64,000 nucleotides of DNA from DATJPD01 sp035506575 (lineage in GTDB: Bacteria > Pseudomonadota > Alphaproteobacteria > CACIAM-22H2). The notes below the pieces were generated by a model, which saw only the letters and a program-made list of their open reading frames with translations, was not told the DNA's origin and did not search any database. Positions 7,495 through 16,570 of this stretch are shown one piece after another; the stretch's first letter is position 1, and every line of letters starts with the position of its first letter. The position numbers and the translations under genes are program-made. The DNA is taken from assembly GCA_035506575.1 (NCBI GenBank), contig DATJPD010000068.1, positions 1 to 64,000 on the forward strand, written 5' to 3'.

Positions 7495-9276
7495 ATGACT
7501 ATCGCGCAGGGCCTGTCGTTCGCGATCATCGGCCTCATGCTGGTCCTGTTCCTCTGGGACCGGTGGCGCTTCGACCTGGTGGCGCTTCTGATCCTGCTGC
7601 TGGCCGTCGCGGGCGGCATCATCCCCGTGGACAAAGCCTTTGACGGCTTCAAGAACCCGCTCTTGCCGCTGATCGCCTCGGCCTTGGTGCTGAGTGCGGC
7701 GGTGCGCAACTCGGGCGTCGTCGAAGGGGCCTTGCGGCGCCTGCGGCCGCTGCTGCGGTCCCGCCATGCGCAGGTGGCCGTCCTCGCCGCCTCGGTCGCC
7801 GTGCTGTCGGCGCTGATCAAGAACATCGGGGCACTCGCGATCTTCCTGCCGGTGGCGATGCAGGTCGCCCGGCGCGGCGAGCGGCCGGCTTCGGAGCTGC
7901 TGATGCCGATGTCCTTCGCCTCGCTCACGGGCGGCATGATCACCCTGATCGGCACCTCGCCCAATCTCATCATCTCCAGCGTGCGGCAGAACCTGACCGG
8001 GCGCCCGTACGAGATGTTCGACTTCCTGCCGGTGGGTGCCGGCCTCACGGTCGTGGCGCTCGCGTTCCTGTCCGTCGGCTGGCGCCTTCTGCCGCGGCGC
8101 CGCGCCCAGTCGGCCGATGCCCCGTTCCGCATGGAAGACTACATCGGCGAGGCCAAGCTGCCGAAGGACTCGCCCCTCGTCGGCAAGACCGTGGGCGAGC
8201 TCGAGGCGCTGTCGGACAACGAGGTCGCCGTGAACGCGATCATCCGCCAGGGCGACCGCCGCTACATCCCGGCCGCACACTGGCGGCTGTACCCCGACGA
8301 TCTGCTCGTCCTGCAGGCCGACCCCGAGGACATGCACAAGCTGGTCGAGGACGCGAAGCTCGAGCTTGCCGGGAAGGCGGACATCAAGCGCGACGCAGCG
8401 AGCGATCGCGAGGCACCGGAAGTCATCACGGTCGAAGCCGTGATCACGACCAATTCGCCGATGGTCGGCCGCAAACCCCGCGATCTCCGCCTGCGCGGCC
8501 GGCACGGGGTCAATCTCCTGGCCGTGCGCAGCGGCGGCCAGGCGCCGCGCATCCGGCTGCAGGACATCGCCCTCAAGGAAGGCGACCTCGTCGTGCTGCA
8601 GGGGGCCACGGAGTCGATCAACGACACCTTGGCCACTCTGGGCGCCCTGCCGCTGGCCGAGCGACACCTCCAGCTCGGCAGATCGCGCAAGGTGATCCTG
8701 CCGCTGCTGATCCTGGCGGCTTGCGTCGCCGTGGCGGCGACGGAGGCGGTGCCGGCCGCGATCGCCTTCACCGCGGGTGCGGTTCTCCTGGGGCTGTTCC
8801 GCATCCTGTCCCTGCAGGAGATCTACGACAGCATCGACTGGCCGATCCTGATCCTCCTGGGCGCGTTGATCCCGGTGGGCGAGGCGATACGGAACACCGG
8901 GGCCACCGATCTGATCGCCGCCTGGCTGTCACTCGCCGTGGCGCACGTTCCGGCGTTCGTGGCGCTGGGCCTCGTGCTTGCGATCACCATGGTGCTGACG
9001 CCGCTCCTGCACCACGCCGCGGCGGTCATCGTCATGGGACCGGTCGCGGCGAGCCTCGCCGGCCACCTCGGCTTCAACGTCGACCCGTTCCTCATGGCGG
9101 TCGCGGTCGGCGCCGGCAGCGACTTCCTGTCGCCGATCGGCCACCAATGCAACACGCTGGTCATGGGGCCGGGCGGCTACCGCTTCGGCGACTACTGGCA
9201 CCTCGGCTTGCCGCTCTCGATCCTGGTCGTCCTCTGCGGGGTGCCCCTGATCCTGCTCGCCTGGCCGCTGCAGTAG
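7495..9276 (+). CDS. SLC13/DASS family permease with two RCK_C domains
   Basis: A 593-aa inner-membrane carrier. N-terminal transmembrane helices (about 1-195) include the family motif LIGTSPNLIISS. A cytoplasmic middle section (about 205-385) holds two TrkA-C (RCK_C) domains, each with the L-x-V/G-K-T...GD pattern. C-terminal helices (about 395-593) include the second repeat with GAGSDFLSPIGHQCNTLVMG. This layout matches SLC13/ArsB-superfamily anion permeases such as SdcS-like or sulfate carriers. The transported anion cannot be told. The Shine-Dalgarno is weak and the ATG follows closely on a terminator. Confidence 0.85.
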   Translation: MTIAQGLSFAIIGLMLVLFLWDRWRFDLVALLILLLAVAGGIIPVDKAFDGFKNPLLPLIASALVLSAAVRNSGVVEGALRRLRPLLRSRHAQVAVLAASVAVLSALIKNIGALAIFLPVAMQVARRGERPASELLMPMSFASLTGGMITLIGTSPNLIISSVRQNLTGRPYEMFDFLPVGAGLTVVALAFLSVGWRLLPRRRAQSADAPFRMEDYIGEAKLPKDSPLVGKTVGELEALSDNEVAVNAIIRQGDRRYIPAAHWRLYPDDLLVLQADPEDMHKLVEDAKLELAGKADIKRDAASDREAPEVITVEAVITTNSPMVGRKPRDLRLRGRHGVNLLAVRSGGQAPRIRLQDIALKEGDLVVLQGATESINDTLATLGALPLAERHLQLGRSRKVILPLLILAACVAVAATEAVPAAIAFTAGAVLLGLFRILSLQEIYDSIDWPILILLGALIPVGEAIRNTGATDLIAAWLSLAVAHVPAFVALGLVLAITMVLTPLLHHAAAVIVMGPVAASLAGHLGFNVDPFLMAVAVGAGSDFLSPIGHQCNTLVMGPGGYRFGDYWHLGLPLSILVVLCGVPLILLAWPLQ

Positions 9277-9301
9277 CGGCGATGGATCGCCCGACAAGAC
9301 G

Positions 9302-9661
9302 TCATGGCTTGGCAGGCTTGCCGGGCGCGTCGCGCCGCGACGGTGGCTGCTCGGCTGCGGACCCTGGCGGTCCGGCGGCGTCATCCGCCGGAGCATCGCT
9401 TATCTTCGGGCTCCATACGACAACCCGGCTCAATCTTTCGAGCCGCTCCTGCAGGCGCGCGTTCTCCTTCTTCAGCTCGATGATTCGTTGCACCTGGCCG
9501 GCATTCATCCCGCCATACTCCGCGCGCCAGCGATAATAGGCCGCGCTGGAAATGCCGGCGCTGTGGATCGCGCTGCGGGCGAGCGCACCCTGGGCCAGCG
9601 CGAGCTCGATACGCCGCAATGCCGCCACAATCTGCTGAGGGGTGACCTTCCGCTTTGGCAT
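9302..9661 (-). CDS. IS3 OrfA-like helix-turn-helix protein, orphan
   Basis: A 119-aa protein. Residues 1-75 match the architecture of IS3/IS911 OrfA: a helix-turn-helix (QQIVAALRRIELALAQG...SSAAYYRWRAEYGGM) followed by a Leu-zipper-like coiled coil (IIELKKENARLQERLERL). Residues 80-119 are Pro/Ala-rich with no OrfA counterpart. There is no OrfB, DDE domain, frameshift window or terminal inverted repeats around it. A strong Shine-Dalgarno (GGAGGGGG) is 7 bp upstream. It is the last gene of the leftward RND operon, so it may be a domesticated DNA-binding protein rather than a live transposase fragment. Confidence 0.6.
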   Translation of the reverse strand: MPKRKVTPQQIVAALRRIELALAQGALARSAIHSAGISSAAYYRWRAEYGGMNAGQVQRIIELKKENARLQERLERLSRVVVWSPKISDAPADDAAGPPGSAAEQPPSRRDAPGKPAKP

Positions 9662-9691
9662 GACGATGCCCCCTCCGTCCCCGAGCGCGTG

Positions 9692-9892
9692 TCAGGCCTG
9701 GCAACGGAAGGTCGCGCTGAGCGCGGCGGGCAGAGGTCCGGCCGGCGGCCGGCGTGCGATCAAAGCGTCCGCCAGGCTGAGGTTCAGGCCACGGTCGCGG
9801 CAGGCTTGACGCGCCGCCAGCGCGCTCAGCCCCGCAGATGCCGCCGTGCCGGACCCCGGTTTCTGCCGTCCGCAATCCAGGAAACTCGCCAT
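9692..9892 (-). CDS. Hypothetical small protein in RND operon
   Basis: A 66-aa reading frame that starts 15 bp after the stop of the outer-membrane factor gene, with GAGG 5 bp before the ATG. It is Ala-rich with two internal Cys and no clear signal peptide or membrane helix. I do not recognise it. The spacing on both sides and the ribosome-binding site argue for translation; lack of a recognised family argues for caution. Confidence 0.35.
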   Translation of the reverse strand: MASFLDCGRQKPGSGTAASAGLSALAARQACRDRGLNLSLADALIARRPPAGPLPAALSATFRCQA

Positions 9893-9907
9893 AAGACCTC
9901 GCCCTGT

Positions 9908-11437
9908 CTATTCACGGGCCTGCTTGGGCGTCACGTCACTGCGGTTCCACCAGCCGCCGCCGAGCGCCTGGAACAGCGCGGCCGTGTCGGCATAACGGCT
10001 GGCTTCCGCCTGCGCGAGATTGACGACCGCCGTGAGATACGTCTGCTCGGCCTGCAGCAGCGCCACGTAATTGATGAAGCCGAGATCGAGCTGCCGGCGA
10101 TTGAGGCCGAGCTGCCGACGCGCCGCCCGCTCGGCGTAGTCGGCCGCCTTCAGGTTCTGGGCGTCGTATTGCAGGGCCTGCAGCGCATCCGCCACGTTCT
10201 GAAACGCGTCCACGACCGCGCTGCGATACATCGCGAACTGCTGGTCGAAGGTGTCGCGGGCCGCACGCTCGCGATAGAGCAGCGTGCCGCCCTGGAAGAT
10301 CGGCTGGGTAACCGACGTGATGAAATCCCAGGCGATGTTCGACGGGCTGAGCATGGCGCTGAAAATGCCGGCCTGGCCGCCATAGTCGGTCGTCAGATTG
10401 AACCCCGGCAGGCGGTTGGCGATCGCCACGCCGATCTGCGCGCTGGCCGCGTGCAGGTTCGCTTCCGCTTGCCGCACGTCCGGCCGCTGCTCGACCAGCT
10501 TCGAGGGCAGGCTGACGGGAATTTCCTGGGGCAGTCGAAGCGCCGAGAGCTGGAATGTCTCGGTCAGTTCGTCGCTCGGAAGGCCGCCCGCCAGTGCCAT
10601 CAAGAGGTCGCGCTGGACGGAGAGCTGCTTCTGGAGCGGCGGCAGCGTCTGCTGGGCCTGGGCGAGCGTCGCCTCTTGCGCGGCGACGTCGAGGCCGGTC
10701 ACCTGGCCCAGCGCGAATTGCCGGTGGAACAAATCGACCAGGTCGCTCTCGACCTTGATGATCTTCTGCGTGGCATCGATCTGCGCGCGCAGACCCGCCT
10801 CCTGGATGGCGGCCGAGACGACGTTCGACGTCAAGGTCAGGTAGGTCGCCTCCAGCGTGTAGCGCTGGAGGTCCGCCTGCGCCTGCAGCGATTCGACCGT
10901 GCGGCGGTTGAGCCCGAAGACATCAGGCGTGTAGGCGACGTGCAGGCTCGCCGTATAGAGATTGTAGGTCTGCGTGTTGGTCGACGGCACCGGAGCGATG
11001 AAGGCCGACGTGCGCGCCCGCGTGCGGCTGAAGTTCGCATCGACGCTCGGCCAGTACGCGCCCATCTGGGCGTAGACGTTGTCGTTCGCCGCCCGCAACG
11101 CCGCTTGGGCCGCCCGGAGATCGGAGTTGTTCTTGAGCGCCCGCTCGACGAGCTGGTTGAGCGCTTCGGAATGGAACAGCTCCCACCACTGGCCCGGAAT
11201 GTCCATGTCCTGGACGAAATGTTGCGCATCGCCGCCCGGAATGTCGGCCGAGGCGGTGTCGGTCAGCGGCGTGGGGGTGTAGCCGTTGCCCTTCGTGTCT
11301 GCCGGCGGCCCCGGCCGGTGGAAATCGGGCCCAACCGCGCAGCCGCAGAGAAGGGCAGCTGTTGCCGCAGCACAGGCGAGACGGCGCAGGAGCCTCGCAC
11401 GCCCGGAGCCTATCGCAGTTTTTCCAACCCCGTGCAT
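9908..11437 (-). CDS. RND efflux outer-membrane factor lipoprotein (NodT/OprM family)
   Basis: A 509-aa TolC-type channel. The signal peptide ends in the lipobox ALLCGC, and the mature protein starts CAVGPDFHRP, the family hallmark. Two OEP repeats follow, with typical QRDLLMALAGGLP and EASRYADTAALFQALGGGWW segments. The ATG overlaps the pump's stop codon (TGATG), indicating translational coupling; an upstream in-frame start at 11497 would lie inside the pump gene. It forms the tripartite efflux complex with the adaptor and pump encoded upstream. Confidence 0.92.
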   Translation of the reverse strand: MHGVGKTAIGSGRARLLRRLACAAATAALLCGCAVGPDFHRPGPPADTKGNGYTPTPLTDTASADIPGGDAQHFVQDMDIPGQWWELFHSEALNQLVERALKNNSDLRAAQAALRAANDNVYAQMGAYWPSVDANFSRTRARTSAFIAPVPSTNTQTYNLYTASLHVAYTPDVFGLNRRTVESLQAQADLQRYTLEATYLTLTSNVVSAAIQEAGLRAQIDATQKIIKVESDLVDLFHRQFALGQVTGLDVAAQEATLAQAQQTLPPLQKQLSVQRDLLMALAGGLPSDELTETFQLSALRLPQEIPVSLPSKLVEQRPDVRQAEANLHAASAQIGVAIANRLPGFNLTTDYGGQAGIFSAMLSPSNIAWDFITSVTQPIFQGGTLLYRERAARDTFDQQFAMYRSAVVDAFQNVADALQALQYDAQNLKAADYAERAARRQLGLNRRQLDLGFINYVALLQAEQTYLTAVVNLAQAEASRYADTAALFQALGGGWWNRSDVTPKQARE

Positions 11438-14400
11438 CAGTCGTCGTCCGCCTCGACTCTCTCGCTGCGCGCTTCTCCGGGCGCGCCCGGCGCCCACGGC
11501 CTCGGTCCGTCATCCTTGCCGAGGAAAAGGAGGCTGAGCGCCGGCACCACGACCAGCAGCATGATCGGTCCGAGCAGCATGCCGCCGACAATCACTGTCG
11601 CGAGGGGCCGCTGCACCTGGCTGCCGATGCCCGTCGACACCGCGGCAGGAAACAGCCCGATGCAGGCCGAGAGCGCCGTCATGAGCATCGGCCGCATCCG
11701 CTGCTCGGCTGCATGCTTCATGGCCGCGACCCCATGCAGGCCGCTCAGCTTGACCTCGTTGTAGTAGGTGATGAGGAGGATGCCGTTCATTACCGACACG
11801 CCGAACAGCGACACGAACCCGATTGCGGCCGAGATGCTGAAATTAAGCCCGCTCAGCAGCAGCGCCAGCAGGCCTGCCGCTGCCGCGAACGGGATCCCGG
11901 CGAGCGCCAACAGGCTGTCCGTCAGCGAATTGAACAGGCCATAGAGCAGCACCATGATCAGCAACAGGCTGATCGGCACGACGATCGCGAGGCGCTTCTT
12001 CGCCTGCTGCAGCTCGTCGAACTCGCCCGCCCATTCGACGCGGTAGCCGGGCGGAAACTTCACTTCCTTGGCGATGCGCTCCTCCGCATCGGCGACGGTG
12101 CTGCCGAGATCGCGGCCGCGCACGCTGAACTTTACCGGGATATAGCGCTGGCTTCCCTCGTGGAAGATGTACGAGGCGCCGGTGTCCAGGCTGATCTGCG
12201 CGAGCTCGCTGAGCGGGATATAGGCGTTGGTTCCGTTCGGCGTCGTGTAGGACACCGGCGTGTTGCGGATGTCGTCGATACTGGCGCGATATTGCGGCGC
12301 GAAGCGGACATTGATGTTGTACTGGCGGTCGCCTTCGAGCACCTGGCCGGCCGAGGTGCCGCCCATCGCCGCTTGGATGACGGTGTTGATGTCCCCAGCG
12401 TTCAGCCCGTAGCGCGCCGCTGCAGTTCGGTCGATCTTGACGTTCAGGTTCGGCTGGCCGAGGACGCGGAAGATCCCGAGGTCGGTCACGCCCGGCACCT
12501 GGTCCATCACATGCAGGACTTGCGCGCCCAGCGCCTCCAAGGTCGGCAGGTCGGGCCCGATGATCTTGACCGCGTTCTCGCCTTTGACCCCGGACAGGCC
12601 CTCCTCGATGTTGTCCTGGATATACTGCGAGAAGTTGAAGGTGATGCCAACCGTGGCATCATCAAACTCGCTCTGCAGCTGTGCGATCAGCTTGTCCTTG
12701 GTCACCCCCGACGGCCACTCGTCCTCGGGCTTCAGCGGCGCAAAGAACTCGGCGTTGTTGAATCCGGAGGCGTCGCTGCCATCGTCCGGGCGGCCGTGCT
12801 GCGACACCACCGTGATGACCTCCGGATGGCTCCTGATGATCTCGCGAATTCGCGTGACGAACCGCTCGCCGGCCTCGAGCGAGATGGTGGGCGGCATCGA
12901 GGCGCGTATCCACAGATTGCCCTCCTCGAGATGCGGCAGGAACTCGCTGCCCAGCTGCGAGGTCAGGAGCCCCACCAGCACGATGAAGGCGACGCCCAGG
13001 CCCACGATGATCCGGCGGTGCGCGAGCGCCCAGTCGAGCACCGGCGTGTAGGCGCGCCGGAGAAGGCGCACTACGATGGTCTCGGTTTCCTTGACCTGCC
13101 GCGGCAGCAAGTACGACGCGAGCACCGGCGAGATGGTGAACGTCGCCATCAGGGCTCCGGCCAACGCATAGCCGTAGGTCTTGGCCATCGGGCCGAAGAT
13201 CTGCCCTTCGACGCCCTCCATGGTGAACAGCGGCACGAATGCCGCCACGGTGATCGCCGTCGAGAAGAAGACGGCTTTGTCTACCTGCAGGGCACTGATG
13301 AAGATCATGCGCAGCCGGTCGGTCCAGCCGGACCCGTTCGTCATCGGACTCGCCCGGTCGATCAGCAGCGCCTTCCGCTCGTTCTCGGGCAGCTGGAAGT
13401 TGCGGAAGATGTTCTCGACCAGGATCACGCAGGAATCGACAATGATCCCGAAATCGACCGCCCCGACCGACAGGAGGTTCGCGGACTCGCCGGTGATGAC
13501 GATGATGATGATGCTAAAGAACAGCGCGAACGGGATGTTGGCGCCGACGATGATGGCGCTCCGCAGATCGCCCAGGAATATCCACTGGATGAAGAAGACC
13601 AGCAAGCACCCGAAGACGAGATTGTGGATAACGGTTTGCGTCGTCACGTTGACCAGCGTGGTGCGGTCATAAAACGGGACAACCTTGACGCCGGGCGGCA
13701 AGCTTCCGTCGCGATTCATCTTCGCGACCTCCGCCTTGACCCGCGCCACCACGTCGTTCGTGTGCAGGGTACGGTTCATCACCACGATGCCGGCGACGAT
13801 GTCGTCGTCGTTGTCGCGGCCGGCCTTGCCGAGACGCGGTACGTAGCCGACATAGACCTTGGCCACGTCCTTCACCAGGACAGGAACACCATTCGACTGC
13901 GTGAGCACGACGTTCTCGAGATCGCCGACGTTCCAGCCCTGGGCGATGTCGTTCGTGCCCCCGTCGTCGATCAGGCCGACGCCGCGGATGTTCACCGACT
14001 GCTGGCCGATATTGATGGTGCGGCCGCCGACATTGACGTTGGCGTTTCCGATCGCGCTCACGATCTGGGGGATCGAGATGTTGTATGCGGCGAGCTTGTC
14101 GCGGTCGACGTGCACCTCGAATTCCTTGGTGGTCCCGCCCCAGGGGTTTATCTGCACGACGCCGGGCACCCGCAACAGGCGGCGCATCACCATCCATTCG
14201 TTGACCGAGTGGAGGTTGGTGAGCCCGAAATGGGGCGGCCCGACCAGCTGGTAGCGATAGATTTCACCGACCAGGCTCGAGCCCTGGATTTGTGGCTGCA
14301 CGCCATTGGGCAGGTTGACGTTCTGCTGCAGCATCAGCGCCGCCTGCTGCAAGGCAAAGTAGTACTGGACCCCGTATTGGAACGTGACCCGCACGAACGA

Positions 14401-14670
14401 CAATCCGTAGAACGAGGTCGAGCGGATGTTGTCGATCCCGGGCGTCGGCGACAGGCCGACCTCGAGCGGCATCGTGTAGTAGCGCTCCATCTCCTCGGCG
14501 GACAGGCCGGGCACCTGGGCCGTGATCTCGAGAATCACGGGGGCCGGGTTCGGATAGGCCTCGATGTTGAGCTTGGCGAACGCGGCCAAGCCGCCGACGA
14601 CGAAGACGACGATGATGAGGAGGATGATCGGCCGCCGTGTCAGCCCGAAGGCCAGTATGCCTCTCAGCAC
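11437..14670 (-). CDS. RND efflux pump, CzcA/CusA-like (HME-type)
   Basis: A 1077-aa inner-membrane proton-driven pump with the usual plan: TM1 at 12-32, a large periplasmic loop, TM2-6, a second loop and TM7-12. The opening FAKLNIEAYPNPAPVILEI is typical of heavy-metal (HME) RND pumps. The TM4 signature reads DFGIIVDSCVILVEN (residues 406-420), where HME1/HME2 pumps usually have DFGx3DGAx3VEN; the Gly-Ala is Ser-Cys here. It starts 24 bp after the adaptor stop. The substrate (metal or organic) cannot be settled from sequence. Confidence 0.92.
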   Translation of the reverse strand: MLRGILAFGLTRRPIILLIIVVFVVGGLAAFAKLNIEAYPNPAPVILEITAQVPGLSAEEMERYYTMPLEVGLSPTPGIDNIRSTSFYGLSFVRVTFQYGVQYYFALQQAALMLQQNVNLPNGVQPQIQGSSLVGEIYRYQLVGPPHFGLTNLHSVNEWMVMRRLLRVPGVVQINPWGGTTKEFEVHVDRDKLAAYNISIPQIVSAIGNANVNVGGRTINIGQQSVNIRGVGLIDDGGTNDIAQGWNVGDLENVVLTQSNGVPVLVKDVAKVYVGYVPRLGKAGRDNDDDIVAGIVVMNRTLHTNDVVARVKAEVAKMNRDGSLPPGVKVVPFYDRTTLVNVTTQTVIHNLVFGCLLVFFIQWIFLGDLRSAIIVGANIPFALFFSIIIIVITGESANLLSVGAVDFGIIVDSCVILVENIFRNFQLPENERKALLIDRASPMTNGSGWTDRLRMIFISALQVDKAVFFSTAITVAAFVPLFTMEGVEGQIFGPMAKTYGYALAGALMATFTISPVLASYLLPRQVKETETIVVRLLRRAYTPVLDWALAHRRIIVGLGVAFIVLVGLLTSQLGSEFLPHLEEGNLWIRASMPPTISLEAGERFVTRIREIIRSHPEVITVVSQHGRPDDGSDASGFNNAEFFAPLKPEDEWPSGVTKDKLIAQLQSEFDDATVGITFNFSQYIQDNIEEGLSGVKGENAVKIIGPDLPTLEALGAQVLHVMDQVPGVTDLGIFRVLGQPNLNVKIDRTAAARYGLNAGDINTVIQAAMGGTSAGQVLEGDRQYNINVRFAPQYRASIDDIRNTPVSYTTPNGTNAYIPLSELAQISLDTGASYIFHEGSQRYIPVKFSVRGRDLGSTVADAEERIAKEVKFPPGYRVEWAGEFDELQQAKKRLAIVVPISLLLIMVLLYGLFNSLTDSLLALAGIPFAAAAGLLALLLSGLNFSISAAIGFVSLFGVSVMNGILLITYYNEVKLSGLHGVAAMKHAAEQRMRPMLMTALSACIGLFPAAVSTGIGSQVQRPLATVIVGGMLLGPIMLLVVVPALSLLFLGKDDGPRPWAPGAPGEARSERVEADDD

Positions 14671-14694
14671 GGGATGCCCTCCTTATCCCAGGCC

Positions 14695-15912
14695 CTAGCC
14701 CGAGGCCGTCGTCAAAGCGTTGTCGAGGAACAAGGCGCCGTCGGTGGCGACTCGCTCGCCTGGCTGCAGGCCCTCGAGAACCTGGTCGTAGCCGTCCTGC
14801 TTGAGGCCGATCTTGACCGTGCGCTTGGAGAAGTGCGTCCCGTCGGCCGTCACCCACGCCGTCATGGTGCCGTCGCCCTCGCGCACCACGCCGCCCTCGG
14901 GGATTGCGGGTGAGCGCGTCGCTTGCCCGGTGCGGATGAGGAAAGTGGCGAACATCTGCGCGCGCAGCTCGTGATTCGGGTCGGCGATCTCGGAGCGGAC
15001 CTGGATGCGATGCGTAGCCGGATCGACCGACGCGCCGATATTCACGATATGGCTTTCGAAGATGCGGCCGGGGTACGCCATCACCCGAACGTCCACCTCT
15101 TCGCCGACATGCAGCAGCGGGATGTCGGTCTCCGGCACGCTCGCCAGCATCCACATCGTCGCGGTATCTGAGACGGTATAGGGCGCCGGCGCGTTGCCGG
15201 GCTGCACGTAGAGGCCGATCGCGGCGTTGCGCGCCGTCAGCCGGCCGTCTATCGGGCTTGACACGGGCATCGTGCCATCGACACGGCGCGTCTGGGCGAT
15301 CTGGTCGATCTCCTGGTCGGTCCTGCCGAAGATGCGGACCGCATCGCGCGCGGCTCTGAACGAGCCGTCCGCCACCTCGTAGGCGCTGACCGCCGCTTCG
15401 TAGTCCTTCTTCGCCAGCGCCTGGGAGGCATAAAGCTCCTTGGCGCGCGCCAGCGCCTTCTCGTTCAGGGTCAGCGTGCTCGCAGCGGAGATCAGCGTCG
15501 ATTCCGCATTCACCAGGTCCTGGCTCGCGATCTCGAACAGCAGCTGGCCCTTGCGCACGTCGTCGCCCGCTTTGGCGAGCAGCCGCGTGATGCGGCCAGG
15601 ATAGGGCGTGAAGACTTGCAGCGAGGCGTCCTGGTTGAAATCGATATTGCCGATCGCGTCGCGCTCGACCGTAAAGACGCGCTCCCCGATCCGCTCGACT
15701 TTGACCGTCTTCAGTTCTTCGCCGGTGACCTCGACAGTCTGCGTCGGCGTGTCGACCCTGGCATTGGAGGCGGGCTGGGCCCTGGCGGTCGTCCGGCCGA
15801 GGTCGCCCCTGACCCAAACGGTGCCGCCAATCACACCTGTCAGGCCCACAATCGCGACCATGCAAGCACGCGTCAGGTCCGTCATACTGAGATGTTTCCA
15901 ATCGATCGGCAT
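14695..15912 (-). CDS. RND efflux periplasmic adaptor (membrane fusion protein)
   Basis: A 405-aa membrane-fusion protein. One N-terminal anchor helix (about 15-35) is followed by a barrel-sandwich/lipoyl half (PGRITRLLAKAGDDVRKGQLLFEI), an alpha-hairpin (about 120-180), the second lipoyl half, a beta-barrel with NHELRAQMFATFLIRTG and a membrane-proximal domain ending near 400. This is CusB/CzcB-like without obvious N-terminal Met or His metal motifs. GAGGG lies 6 bp before the ATG. It is the first gene of the efflux operon, with arrays of TTACG-type units in the divergent region upstream. Confidence 0.9.
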   Translation of the reverse strand: MPIDWKHLSMTDLTRACMVAIVGLTGVIGGTVWVRGDLGRTTARAQPASNARVDTPTQTVEVTGEELKTVKVERIGERVFTVERDAIGNIDFNQDASLQVFTPYPGRITRLLAKAGDDVRKGQLLFEIASQDLVNAESTLISAASTLTLNEKALARAKELYASQALAKKDYEAAVSAYEVADGSFRAARDAVRIFGRTDQEIDQIAQTRRVDGTMPVSSPIDGRLTARNAAIGLYVQPGNAPAPYTVSDTATMWMLASVPETDIPLLHVGEEVDVRVMAYPGRIFESHIVNIGASVDPATHRIQVRSEIADPNHELRAQMFATFLIRTGQATRSPAIPEGGVVREGDGTMTAWVTADGTHFSKRTVKIGLKQDGYDQVLEGLQPGERVATDGALFLDNALTTASG

Positions 15913-16022
15913 CTGGAACCCTCACCGCATCGGGGAGCGCTTCGAACGCCAACGCCGCCCGGGGGCCGGCGTCCCAATGACGAGGGAATCGCCGGCGGAC
16001 GTGGCGACCCTAAGTGCGAGCG

Positions 16023-16050
16023 CTTACGTCCGCGTTACGGCCGGCTTACC
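16023..16050 (+). promoter_or_regulatory. TTACG direct-repeat array 1 (three units, 11-bp period)
   Basis: Three hexamers, CTTACG, GTTACG and CTTACC, start at 16023, 16034 and 16045, each separated by exactly 5 bp. An 11-bp period of direct repeats is the layout bound by OmpR/PhoB-family response regulators. The array lies in the 346-bp divergent region between the RND adaptor (leftward) and a small secreted-protein gene (rightward). The units resemble the second half-site of the KdpE-type boxes elsewhere in this window. Confidence 0.5.
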
Positions 16051-16078
16051 CGCGGCTGAGAACCTGTCTCCACCGCTA

Positions 16079-16146
16079 CTTACGGTGACATGACAAAAGC
16101 AGGCCGCATTACGCGGGGCTGACCGCGGGCTTACGGCGCGCTGAAT
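16079..16146 (+). promoter_or_regulatory. TTACG direct-repeat array 2 (two plus four units)
   Basis: CTTACG (16079) and ATGACA (16090) form one 11-bp-spaced pair. ATTACG (16108), CTGACC (16119), CTTACG (16130) and CTGAAT (16141) form a four-unit run with the same 11-bp step. All units point the same way as array 1. Degenerate members (TGAC for TTAC) also occur in the third unit of the Kdp promoters. The remaining part of this intergenic region holds no visible ORF, and I could not assign -35/-10 elements with confidence. Confidence 0.42.
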
Positions 16147-16258
16147 GGTCTCTCCGTTCGCTTTTGAGCGGATGCCAATGAGGAATGGCGCGTCCTATTT
16201 TTAAGAGAGGAGCCGTAACTCACGGCCTCGCGTCGCGATCACTGATGGAGGGAATGCC

Positions 16259-16540
16259 ATGAAAAATCTTGCTTTGCTCACCGCCGCGGCAGCCGCTGTG
16301 TTGATGGTAGGCGGCGGCGCGCTGGCTCAGAACGCGGTGAATCCGACAGGAACAGGGCCGTCCAAGACGCACGCCGGCAATCCTGATCCAAGCAATGGTG
16401 GGGCACGCACGAACCCCAACGCCCCCGCCACGGACAAGCGGAACAATCCGGATCAGGCCGGCCCGGTGAATTCGCCTGGATCGAGCACGAGTACCGATCA
16501 GACGAACATGAATCCGCGCAACACGACGGAGAAAAAGTAG
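16259..16540 (+). CDS. Small secreted Asn/Pro/Thr-rich protein
   Basis: A 93-aa protein with a clear signal peptide (MKNLALLTAAAAAVLMVGG, cleavage after ALA-Q near residue 24). The mature 70 residues are low-complexity, rich in Asn, Pro, Thr, Ser and Gly, and without Cys. GGAGG is 6 bp before the ATG. Such short exported disordered proteins are common in Hyphomicrobiales and have no known function. It is divergent from the RND operon and could share control by the TTACG arrays. Confidence 0.65.
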   Translation: MKNLALLTAAAAAVLMVGGGALAQNAVNPTGTGPSKTHAGNPDPSNGGARTNPNAPATDKRNNPDQAGPVNSPGSSTSTDQTNMNPRNTTEKK

Positions 16541-16570
16541 CTCGCCAGATTCCAAGCTTCCGCGCACTGC

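Noticed and set aside
9302..9661. A complete IS3-family element
   Set aside because: Only an OrfA-like part is present; no OrfB, no terminal inverted repeats and no target-site duplication were seen.
11362..14913. An 1183-codon open frame opposite the RND pump
   Set aside because: Composition is typical of antisense frames in high-GC DNA; the minus strand encodes a full RND pump with all motifs.
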